Assembly: GCF_022539505.1 (NCBI RefSeq)
Contig: NC_061510.1
Coordinates: 279,990,715 to 280,054,714 of the forward strand
Reading direction: 5' to 3'
Origin: Lolium rigidum
Taxonomy: Eukaryota; Streptophyta; Magnoliopsida; Poales; Poaceae
Length of the DNA: 64,000 nucleotides
Shown here: in pieces, positions 35,763-47,200 of the stretch
Position numbering within the stretch: position 1 is the first letter of the stretch
Layout: every line of letters starts with the position of its first letter
Position numbers and translations under genes: made by a program
Notes under the pieces: model-generated
What the model saw: the letters and a program-made list of their open reading frames with translations, nothing else
Database searches by the model: none
What the model was told of the DNA's origin: nothing

Positions 35763-37355
35763 TGATACGTCTCCAACGTATCGATAATTTCTTATGTTCC
35801 ATGCTACTTTATTGATGATACCTACATGTTTTATGCACATTATATGTCATATTTATGCATTTTCTCGGAACTAACCTATTAACAAGATGCCGAAGAGCCG
35901 ATTGCTCGTTTTCTGCTGTTTTTGGTTTCGAAATCCTAGTAAAGAAATATTCTCGGAATTGGACGAAACTTTCGCCCGTGGTCCTATTTTTGCACGAAGC
36001 TTCCGGAAGACCGAAGAGATAACGAAGTGGGGCCACGAGGCGGCCGGAGGGGAGGCCGGCGCGGCCCGGGCCCCGGCCGCGCCGACCTACCCCCGGGCCC
36101 CTCGTGTGGCCCCCGCGTTGACCCTCCGCCTACTTAAAGCCTCCGTCGCGAAACCCCCGGCACCGAGAGCCACGATACGGAAAACCTTACCGAGACGCCG
36201 CCGCCGCGAATCCCATCTCGGGGGATTCTGGAGATCGCCTCCGGCACCCCGCCGGAGAGGGGATTCATCTCCCGGAGGACTCTACACCGCCATGGTCGCC
36301 TCCGGAGTGATGAGTGAGTAGTTCACCCCTGGACCATGGGTCCATAGCGGTAGCTAGATGGTCGTCTTCTCCTTGTTGTGCTTCATTGTTGGATCTTGTG
36401 AGCTGCCTAACATGATCAAGATCATCTATATGTAATTCTATATGTTGTGTTTGTCGGGATCCGATGGATAGAGAGTACTATGATTATGGTGATTATCAAT
36501 CTATTGTTTATGTGTTGTTTATGATCTTGCATGCTCTCCGTTATTAGTAGAGGCTCTGGCCAAGTTTGTACTCTTAACTCCAAGAGGGAGTATTTATGCT
36601 CGATAGTGGGTTCATGCCTCCATTTAATCTGGGACAGTGACAGAAAGTTCTAAGGTTGTGGATGTGTTGTTGCCACTAGGGATAAAACATTGATTCTATG
36701 TCTAAGGATGTAGTTGTCGATTACATTACGCACCATACTTAATGCAATTGTCTGTTGCTTTGCAACTTAATACTGGAGGGGGTTCGGATGATAACCTGAA
36801 GGTGGACTTTTTAGGCATAGATGCAGCTTGGATGGCGGTCTATGTACTTTGTCGTAATGCCCAATTAAATCTCACTATATTTATCATATCATGTATATGC
36901 ATTGTTATGCCTTTCTCTATTTGTCAATTGCCCGACCGTAATTTGTTCACCCAACATGCTTTTATCTTATGGGAGAGACACCTCTAGTGAACCGTGGACC
37001 CCGGTCCTATTCTTTACATAGCATACAATCTACCGCAATTGTGTTTTACTATTTTCTTTGCAAACATCTTCCACTCGATACGTTTAATCCTTTGTTACGA
37101 GCAAGCCGGTGAGATTGACAACCTCACCGTTTCGTTGGGGCAAAGTACTTTGGTTTTGTTGTGCAGGTTCCGCGTTGGCGCAGGAATCCTCGGTGTTGCG
37201 CCGCATCACATTTCGCGACCATCAACCTTCAACGTGCTTCTTGGCTCCTACTGGTTCGATTAAACCTTGGTTTCATACTGAGGGAAAACTTGCCACTGTG
37301 CGCATCATACCTTCCTCTTGGGGTTCCCAACGGACGTGTACATCTACGCGCATCA
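35763..37355 (+). repeat. 3' LTR of element X
   Basis: About 1593 bp, ends CGCATCA followed by the TSD GCTTG. Confidence 0.92.
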
Positions 37356-37674
37356 GCTTGCTATCGACGAAGTCGACGATTCTGGACGTGCCATCGAGAT
37401 CAGCTCCTTGCAACCTCTAATCCCCAAGTCGGCGCCAATTGACAAGGGATTAACTTGTCAATGCCTACAGATTGTAGACTAGGGTTTTGCTGGAAGTAGA
37501 GGGCAAGTAGATCTCGAAGGTTTCAGCCGAAAAGTACTCGTTGATTGTAAAAACTAGGGTTTTGTTGACAATAGATTCGATCCTTTCTTTGTTCCTCGAC
37601 TCCCCTTTATATAGGAGGTGGAGTCGAGGGTTTTCGTAATACACAAGTTACAGAGTCCGGGAGGGTTTCGTACA

Positions 37675-38232
37675 TGTCGTTGCTTAGTAGACGGTACCTC
37701 GGAGGAGGGATCCTCACGAGGGGGAAAAGAAGTAGGGGCCATAGGGTGGAGTGTCCTCGGGACGGTAGTACGCGAGTTACCCAGCTTCGGAACACCTGCA
37801 CGATGACAGGGCCTACTGCTGCGGGTCTGGAATCATCTGGGCGCTTGCACGTTGTTACAATGGTTGTGGTTGTGCCTCTAGGGCTCCCGGGATCCGGCTT
37901 ATAAAGGCGCACGGATCTAGGGTTTACATGGAGAGTCCTAGCCGGATTACAGATTGCCTAACTACGGTACAATGTCTTGCCGTGTACGTCAAGGATCCGC
38001 CTCCCATATACGTCGTACTGGATCCGGGTTCCTCATGGGCCTCCACGGATCCGGGTTCCTCCGAAGGTCGGTGCGGATCCGGCTAACTGATCCTGGGCCG
38101 GACTTCATCCTTCATGAGTAACAACAACTGGGCTGCCCGATGGGCCACATGCCACATCACCGTCTATGGGCCACCCGGGCATGCCGGATCTAGGCATTGT
38201 CGATGGTACACCCATGAAGTATACCCACAATA
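37675..38232 (-). repeat. 3' LTR of element C
   Basis: 558 bp, close copy of 51168-51725. It carries the tandem GGATCCGGGTTCCTC motif (near 38030-38066) and a TTTATAAG TATA-like box on the minus strand near 37900. Confidence 0.88.
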
Positions 38233-41200
38233 GTAGCCCCAGAGTTCTCCGAGTTTCACCTCCAGTTTCCGCCTTGCTAGCACCTTATGATCTCCGGCAA
38301 TGTTGGTAACGCGGAAAAACTTGAAGAACTCCAACTTCTCATTTTCTTCTTTCCCAAACTTTAGTCGGAAAATACCCCCATCCTGCGGGACTTCATCCAT
38401 CGACAGCACATAGCATGTCTCCGGGTTACTCCCCTGCAACAGATAAGGATCCGATTATCTTTGCGCTGCGACCCAGAACCTTAAAAGGTTCAAACGGTTC
38501 CGCCAATTCTGGCGTCATTTTCGCGCGATCTGAGCGGTAACTTATCCTTAGCCATTTTTACCGTTTAGGGTTTTGACACGTGTCGCATATCCAACGGTGC
38601 GACGCTTGCGTTCCGACCACAGGATGCGGAGCACGAATCTCCTCCCACGGCCTATAAATATCCACCGTCAACCCGTAAACCTCTCATTCTCCCCCCTTTC
38701 TATCTCTCTGCGAAGCGCCGCCCTTGAGCTCCTCCTCCGCCGTGCCGGAACCCGCCGGAAAACCCGTCGGAGTCTCGCCGGAGCTGCTGCGCCACCGCAC
38801 AGTTCATCGCGTTCTTAACGTCAGCGAGCCACCACGCAAAATCCTCGTCGCCGGCGACTTCCACCACCGCGGAATCCATTACGGTGAGTTCTCGAGCTTC
38901 AGCCTTTCGCCGCAGTTAGAAGGGATGATCCTTTAGGAAGACGACGTGGATCCGACTAAATTACGTTTTCTGCCACTGCTTTTTTCTTCAGATGTCTTCT
39001 GCAACTCCGCCTCCGAGCCAATCATGGCAACGCCCATCTCCTCCGCCCATCCACCCTTTGCTCCGGTCCACCTGGATCCCACCAAGGACTCCGGCAAGGA
39101 CACCGAAGGAACCTCTGCTAACCCGGAGAAAGCTTCCGGGGAGGAACAGGCAGAACAGAAGGCGGAAGAGATCGCCTCCAAGAAATCCAAGGCTCGTCAG
39201 CGAGCTTCCGAATCCAAAGGGAAATGGTGGCCCTGCACCACCACTGATACGGAACTGAAGAACTTGGAAGCGGAAGGTTTCCTGCTTCCCGGAAGCTGGC
39301 GAACAGTTCCGAGTTCCTTGGCCCCAGCTGATACGTCCAATTTGCATCACTATTTTGTATCATAATTTGCTGTTATTCATTGATATATTTCATATTGGGA
39401 CACAATACTTATGTTATTTCATCTATTTTGCATGTTTCATCATCATTGGAGGATCAAGCACCGGAGCCAGGATTCTGCTGGAAAAAGCACCGTCAGAACG
39501 CAATATTTCGGAAGATCAACTGTGGAAGGGAATTTCACGTAAATTCCTATTTTTCCAGATGACGGAGGGAGCCAAAAGGGGAAGAGGAGAAGAGCCACTG
39601 TGGGCCTGGACCATAGGGCGGCGCGGCCCATGGCTCGGCCGCGCCACCCTATGCTCCGGGGGCCCCACGAGCCTCTTTCGCCTCCTTTTCTTCGCGTACT
39701 CCTTCGTCCCGAAAACCTAAGCCACGAGAGAGGACCTCACGAGGGTTACAGCCCGCCTCTCGCGGGGCGGAGAACACCGGAGAGAAAAGAGCTCTCCGGC
39801 GGGCGGGAATCCGCCGGGAAATTCCCTCCCGGAGGGGGAAATCGACGCCATCGCCATCGTCATCGAGCGGGACATCATCTCCATCATCATCATCATCATC
39901 TCCACCATCTACACCGCCATCACCACCGCTGCACCTCGTCATCGCTGTAGCAATTCGGGTTAAATCTTGATTGTTTGATAGGGGAAACTCTCCCGGTGTT
40001 ATTCTATACTTGTTGTAGATGCTATTGAGTGAAACCATTGAACCAAGGTTTATGTTCAGATTGTTATTCATCATCATATCACCTCTGATTGTATTCCATA
40101 TGATGTCTCGTGAGTAGTTCGTTTAGTTCTTGAGGACATGGGTGAAGTCTAAATGCTAGTAGTGAATTATGGTTGAGTAATATTCAATGTTATGATATTT
40201 AAGTTGTGGTGTCATTCTTCTAGTGGTGTCGTGTGAACGTCGACTACACGACACTTCACCATTTATGGGCCTAGGGAGTGCATCTTGTATTCGGTTGCTA
40301 ATTGCGGGGTTGCCGGAGCGACGTAAACCTAAGCCCCCGTTAGTATATCGATGCAGGAGGGATCGCAGGATCTCAGAGTTTAAGGCTGTGGTTAGATTTA
40401 TCTTAATTACTTTCTTGTAGTTGCGGATGCTTGCAAGGGGTATAATCACAAGTATGTATTAGTCCTAGGAAGGACGGTGCATTAGCATAGGTTCACCCAC
40501 ACAACACTTATCAAAACAATGAAGATTAATCAGCTGTATGTAGCGAAAGCACTAGACTAAAATCCCCATGTGTCCTCAGGAACGTTTGGTCATTATAAGT
40601 AAACAAACCGGCTTGTCCTTTGTGCTAAAAAGGATTGGGCCACTCGCTGCAATTATTTCTCTCGCATTTTATTTACTTGTACTTTATTTATCCGCAATAT
40701 CAAAACCCCCGAATACTTGTCTCGTGAGCATTTACGGTGAATCCTTCATCGAAACTCGCTTGTCAACACCTTCGCTCCTCGTTGGGTTCGACACTCTTAT
40801 TTATCGAAAGTACTACGATACACCCCCTATACTTGTGGGTCATCAAGACTATTTAATGGCGCCATTGCCGGGGAGTGAAGCGCTATTGGTAAGCGGAATT
40901 GGTAAGGAAATTTACTGTTTGTGCTGATTTTATTTCTGCCTGCTGCTATAAATCATTATGGAGAGATCCTCTCTTCAATTTCTATTTGGGAAATCTACTA
41001 CTACTGCAACGGTAGTGGATGAAGCGCCGGTGAGGAAGTAGTACCATATAAAATACCTATGAAAATTATTGAACGTGTTATGGATAACCGCTATGAAGGG
41101 GATGGAACCGTCCATCCTGGTGATCATTTACTGTTTTTGCATGAATTATGCGGGTTATTCAAATGTGCAGGTATTTCTATGAATGATGTTAGGAAGAAAC

Positions 41201-44200
41201 TATTCACTATATCGTTGTCTGGTAAAGCGGCGCACTGGTATAAATTGCTGAAGAATGGTGATTCTATTGATTGGGAGGACATTGTGCCTTTATTTTATTC
41301 CAAATTTTATCCTCCAAGTGAAATTCACAAAGATCGGAACCGCATATATAATTTCTGGCCTCATGATGGAGAGAGTATCGCCCAAGCTTGGGGGAGATTG
41401 AAGTCTTTAATGCTCAAATGCCCCATTCATGAGCTTCCTGGTAATGTTATTATTGATAATTTCTATGCAAGACTTTCTTTTCAAGACAAGACCTTGCTGG
41501 ATACTTCCTGTTCTGGATCATTTACACGCAAGAATGAAGAGTTTAAAAGGGATCTTCTTGATCGGATCCAAGAAAATACTGAAGGATGGGAGAACGACAA
41601 AGATAGAGAATCAGGTATAATTTATGATTATAAATGCATTGAAGCTTTTATGGATACTGATAAATTTCGTAATATGAGTGCTACATATGGTCTTGATTCC
41701 CAAGTTGTTGCAAATCTTTATGAAGCTTTTGCCTCTCATTATGAACTGCCTAAGAAGAATTTTGATAAGTATCATGAACCGTATAAAGATAAAGTTGATT
41801 CATCTCGTAAACAAATGTGTAGTGGTTGAAACTGTTGATAATGTTATTCCCGAAGCTTATATTGAGAAAACTCCTTTCCTCTGCTAAAATGAAGGAGTAC
41901 TCGTCATATCTAGTGCGGTTAATAAAAGTGAAAAGAAACCTAAAGAACCCGAAGAACAAATTAAAATTGAACCTGCCGTTGCTATAGTTAAAGATCTTGT
42001 GACTGAAAATGTGGAGGATGGTCATATTATTTTCTGTGAAGATGCTTCTAATATTGTTTCACATCCTAATAAATCCAAACAAGTTAGTGTTCCTATGCTA
42101 TCTGTTAGAATTGGTGATCATTGCTATTATGGTTTATGTGATATTGGTGCAAGTGTTAGTGCTATACCTTATGAGCTTTACACGGAGATTATGCACGAAA
42201 TTGGTTCTTGTGAACTTGAAGATATTGATGTGGTTATTCATTTGGCTAATAGAGAAACTATTTCTCCAATTGGTATTGTTCGAGATGTGGAAGTTCTATG
42301 TGGTAAGATTAAATATCCTCGTCGACTTTTTGGTACTAGGTTCTGCTCGCTAGTGATCATTGTCCTATCATTTTTGGTAGACCTTTTCTAAATACTTGTG
42401 GAGCTATTATAGATTGTAAGAAAGAGAAAATTTTGACTAGATTTGTCTGGTGAACCTTATGAATTTAAATTTTCTAAATTTACCAAAACTCCTTATAAAA
42501 CCGACTCGCCTAGTAATGATTTTAAAATGGAGCAAGTGTGCATCTATTGTTCTTGTTCCTAATAATCCTTTGCAGCAACATTTGGAGAATAGTGAAAGTG
42601 AAGCTTTTAGGAAAGAAAGAGATGAGCTTGAGGAAATTTTTCTTCGCCAACCTATTCTCAAGCATGATTTACCGATGGAAGATTTGGGTACAACACCGCC
42701 ACCAAAGGAAGATCCTGTTTTTGATTTAAAGCCTTTACCTGATAATCTTAAATATGCTCATATTGATGATAAGAAAATATATCCTGTTATTATTAGTTCT
42801 AAGCTTTCGTAGATTGAGGAAGAAAGGTTATTGGAAATATTGAAGAAGCACCGAGGAGCTATTGGCTATACTCTTGATGATTTGAAAGGGATTTCTCCTT
42901 CTATTTGCCAACATGCTATTAATATGGAAGATGATGCAAAACCTCGTTGTTGAACATCAACGTCGTCTAATTCCGAAGATGAAGGAAGTGGTAAGAAACG
43001 AGGTATTAAAACTCCTTGAAGCTGGTATTATATATCCTATTGCTGATAGTAGATGGGTTAGTCCTGTTCATTGTGTTCCTAAGAAAGGAGGAATGACTGT
43101 TGTGCCTAATGATAATGATGAGCTTATTCCTCAGAGAATAGTTGTAGGTTATAGAATGTGCATTGATTTTCGAAAAGTTAATAAAGTTACTAAGAAAGAT
43201 CATTACCCTTTACCATTTATTGATCAAATGTTAGAAAGGTTATCTAAAAATACTCATTTTTGCTTTCTTGATGGTTATTCGGGTTTTCACAAATTGTCTG
43301 TTAAAGCTAAAGATCAAGAGAAAACCACGTTTACTTGTCCTTATGGAACTTATGCTTATAGGCGTATGCCTTTTGGTTTATGTAATGCTCCTGCTACTTT
43401 TCAAAGATGCATGTCTCGCTATTTTTCATGGTTTCTGCGAAAGTATTGTAGAGGTATTCATGGATGATTTTTCTGTCTATGGGAATTCTTTTGATAATTG
43501 CCTCGCGAAACCTCGATAAAGTTTTGCAGTAGATGTGAAGAAACTAACCTTGTTCTTAATTGGGAGAAATGCCACTTTATGGTTAATGAAGGAATTGTAT
43601 TGGGACATAAAATTTCCGAGAGAGGTATTGAAGTTGATAGAGCTAAAGTTGAAGCAATTGAGAAGATGCCCTATCCGAGGGATGTTAAAGGTATTCGTAG
43701 TGTTCTTGGTCATGCTGGGTTTTATAGGAGATTTATTAAAGATTTTTCTAAAATTTCAAAGCCTCTTACTAATCTTCTTCAAAAAGATGTACCTTTTGTT
43801 TTTGATGATGATTGTAAAGAAGCTTTTGAAACTCTAAAGAAAGCCTTAACAACTCGCTCCCGTAGTTGAACCTCCTGATTGGAATTTGCCTTTTGAAATT
43901 ATGTGTGATGCTAGTGATTTTGCGTTAGGCGCTGTCCTTGGACAGCGAGTAGATAAAAAATTAAATGTTATTCATTATGCTAGTAAAACTCTTGATGCTG
44001 CTCAAAGAAATTATGCTACAACTGAAAAGGAATTGTTAGCTGTAGTATTTGCTTGTGATAAATTTAGACCCTATATTGTTGATTCGAAAGTTACAATTCA
44101 TACTGATCATGCTGCAATTAGATACCTTATGACAAAGAAAGATGCTAAGCCAAGGCTTATTAGATGGGTACTTCTGTTGCAAGAATTTGATTTACATATT

Positions 44201-47200
44201 ATAGATAGGAAAGGTGCCGATAATCCTGTTGCCGATAATTTGTCTAGATTGGAAAATATTGCTTATGATCCTGTTCCTGTTAATGATAGTTTTCCAAATG
44301 AACAATTGGCTGTAATAAAGGTGAGCTCGCGAGAGAGCCCTTGGTATGCAGATTATGCTAACTTTATTGTTTCGAAGTATTTGCCTCCAACCTTTTCAGC
44401 TCAACAAAGGAGGAAATTCTTTTATGACTTGAGGCATTATTTTTGGGATGACCCACACTTATATAAAGGAGTGGATGGTATTATGCGAAGATGTGTTCCT
44501 GAATATGAACAACAGGAGATATTGAATAAATGTCATGGAAGTGTTTATGGAGGACATCACGCTGGAGATAGAACCGCGCAGAAGGTTCTACAATCAGAGT
44601 TCTTATTGGCCAACACTCTTCAAAGATGCAAGGAAATTTATTTTATCTTGTGATGAATGTCAAAGAGTTGGTAATATCTCTAGACGCAATGAAATGCCTA
44701 TGAATTATACTCTTGTTATTGAACCATTCGATTGTTGGGGATTCGACTTCATGGGTCCTTTCCCTTCTTCGTACGGTAACACTCATATACTTGTTGCCGT
44801 TGATTATGTTACTAAATGGGTAGAAGCTATACCTACAAAAAGTGCTGATGGTGAGACCTCTATAAAAATGCTTGTAGATATTATATTTCCTAGATTTGGA
44901 GTACCTAGATATATTATGACTGATGGAGGTTCTCATTTTATTCATGGAGGTTTTAGAAAAACTCTTGCTAAGTATGGTATTAATCATAGAATTGCTTCTG
45001 CTTATCATCCTCAAACTAGTGGTCAAGTAGAATTATCAAATAGAGAGATTAAAGCTATTTTAGGAAAGACTGTTAATAAATCTAGGAGGAATTGGGCTAG
45101 CAAATTGAAAGAAGCACTATGGGCTTATAGAACTGCTTATAAAAATCCTATGGGAATGTCACCTTATAAAATGGTTTATGGAAAAGCTTGTCATTTACCT
45201 TTAGAACTAGAGCACAAAGCTTATTGGGCTGTTAGAGAACTAAATAAAGATCCTAAATTAGCCGGTAATAAGAGGTTGTTGCAATTAAGTTCTCTAGATG
45301 AATGGAGAAGTGAAGCTTATGAAAATGCTAAACTCTTTAAAGAAAAAGTTAAGAAGTGGCATGATAGAAGGATCATCAAAAGAGAATTTAATGTTGGAGA
45401 TCAAGTTCTATTGTATCGGTCTCGTCTCAGATTCTTTGCAGGGAAATTACTCTCGAAGTGGGAAGGACCATATGTTGTTGAGGAGGTGTATCGTTCAGGA
45501 GCAATTAAAATTAGCTCTCTCCAAGGCAATGCCACACAAGTGGTGAATGGACAAAGACTCAAGCATTATATCTCGGGCGATTCTTATAATGTTGATGTTG
45601 ATATTATTCAAGTGGAAACACCGGAGGCCTTCATCAAAGGACAAATTGACAGTCCGCCAGAACTGGACTTTGAATAGGTAACAATATAGGTAATAAAAAG
45701 TCCGCGTTTACCTTTCCGAACATTATTTTTGCTGTTTTTGGAAAATATGAAAAATTACGGAATCGAAACGGAGTGGAAAAGACGCGCGAGGGCGTGCCAC
45801 CATAGGCCGGCGCGGGCCCCACCCTGGCCGCGCCGACCTATGGTGACGGCACCTCGGCGTCCCGTTTCCACTCGTTTTCGACCTGGAACCTTCCTTTTGT
45901 CGTAAAAATATTTGCTATATAATCCCCCGGACCCCTGGAGGTCCATAATATCGTTTTCTCGTCGTGTTTTGTTTCGAGCTGTTTTCTGCCAGATTTGTTT
46001 TGATCTAGAAGCACCATGGTCTCCAGCAACAAAGACAAGGGGCCTTGGAGGGAAGAGATGGATGAGAGGATCAATAAGGAGAAGGAGAAGATAGCGTCGG
46101 CAAAAGGAGAGTGGGAAACTACGAGGAGTAAGCCAATTTTGGTGGGATCGGTTAATACTGGGCGCTCTTTTTCTCATAACTTGCAGGGAGCTCTCCCGCC
46201 TGCTCTGGACCTCGATTCTTTCCCTTGTGTGGAGGAAGCAATACGGGTTGCTGATGAGTTTTGTGATCAATATCGTGCTGTAAGGAGGGAAGTGGAGATA
46301 CTTCGGGAGGAGAACCAGCGACTTCGCGAATCGTTGGAATATTACTCAAATCCCAGCACAAGGCCATCACCGCCACACTCGGGTAACAATGAGTCTCTTC
46401 AGGTTTTGGTGCAGAATTGCAAAATTGAGAAGCTGAAGCTGAAGGAGATCCTTATGAAGCGCGAGAAGAATCCATCACCATCATCACCGAAGGAGTAATT
46501 CATCATCGGTATTGGCATCCCCTTGGTTTGTTCCAAGCTTGGGGAGTGCCGCGGTATCACATCACCACCTTTATCTTTTACTATCAAGTAGTGTCATATC
46601 ATGAGTAGGGAAGTTATCATATGGAATAGTATGCAATATGGAAGTATCTCTCTTAGTTAGTTATCTATGTATCCGTTGGTGTGAGTTATCGTTATGGAAT
46701 ATTAATGAGAAGTCTTATCATTTACTTTTTGCACACCTTATTTTAGTTTGCAATCTCCATTATATGATTACTCTTGACATGAGTATTGATATCACTTTGG
46801 GAGCATCAAGTAAATCTATTTGGTTTTGGCAAACTTAGCATTGGTCAATAGCAACAACATCTTGATGTTTAATGAAGGAGAGAAATACACTTAGATACAT
46901 TATTCTATTATCTCTATGCTTAGTATTCTAGAGTTAAAATTGCTTGTGCTTATGAGAAAGATGCATGATTGTTTCTATCATATGTATATTTGTTTGTTTC
47001 CCTCAACCTTTATGCTTGCTATCAAACCTTGCTAGCCAAAGACCCGTATCGAGAGGGAATGCTTCTCATACATCCATAACCTTAGACCAAACCTATGCCA
47101 TTTGTGTCCACCATACCTACCTACTACATGGTATTTTCTGCCATTCCAAGTAAATACTTCATGTGCTACCTTTAAATTATTCAAACTATTACTCCTTATT

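Larger units (their letters stand above)
30691..37355 (+). mobile_element. Complete non-autonomous Athila-like LTR element X
   Basis: LTRs of about 1.59 kb at 30691-32281 and 35763-37355 begin TGATACGTCTCC and end CGCATCA. The 5-bp duplication GCTTG lies on both sides (30686-30690 and 37356-37360). After the 5' LTR comes TGGCGCCGTTGCCGAGGAG (32293), an Asp-tRNA primer site as in Athila elements; AAGCTTAGGGATGC precedes the 3' LTR. The 3.48-kb interior has one ORF and no protease, RT, RNase H or integrase, so movement would depend on another element's enzymes. Confidence 0.93.
30107..37394 (-). pseudogene. Gag N-terminus of element D, split by element X
   Basis: The start codon is at 37394 (MARPESSTSS), 45 bp downstream of the primer site. 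The frame is interrupted at the GCTTG target site of X and resumes at 30690 without a shift, giving FGEFRFGVNKEGSYRLEVP, a Ser/Asp/Glu-rich middle (SSDEEFSSSRF) and FTNLYDGVINPD..YHQVY. It stops near 30107. This acidic N-terminal gag type occurs in Triticeae gypsy elements. No zinc knuckle, protease or RT follows. Confidence 0.6.

Noticed and set aside
39884..39925. Histidine-rich protein from the ATC/CAC repeat
   Set aside because: Microsatellite within both Athila LTRs, not a gene.
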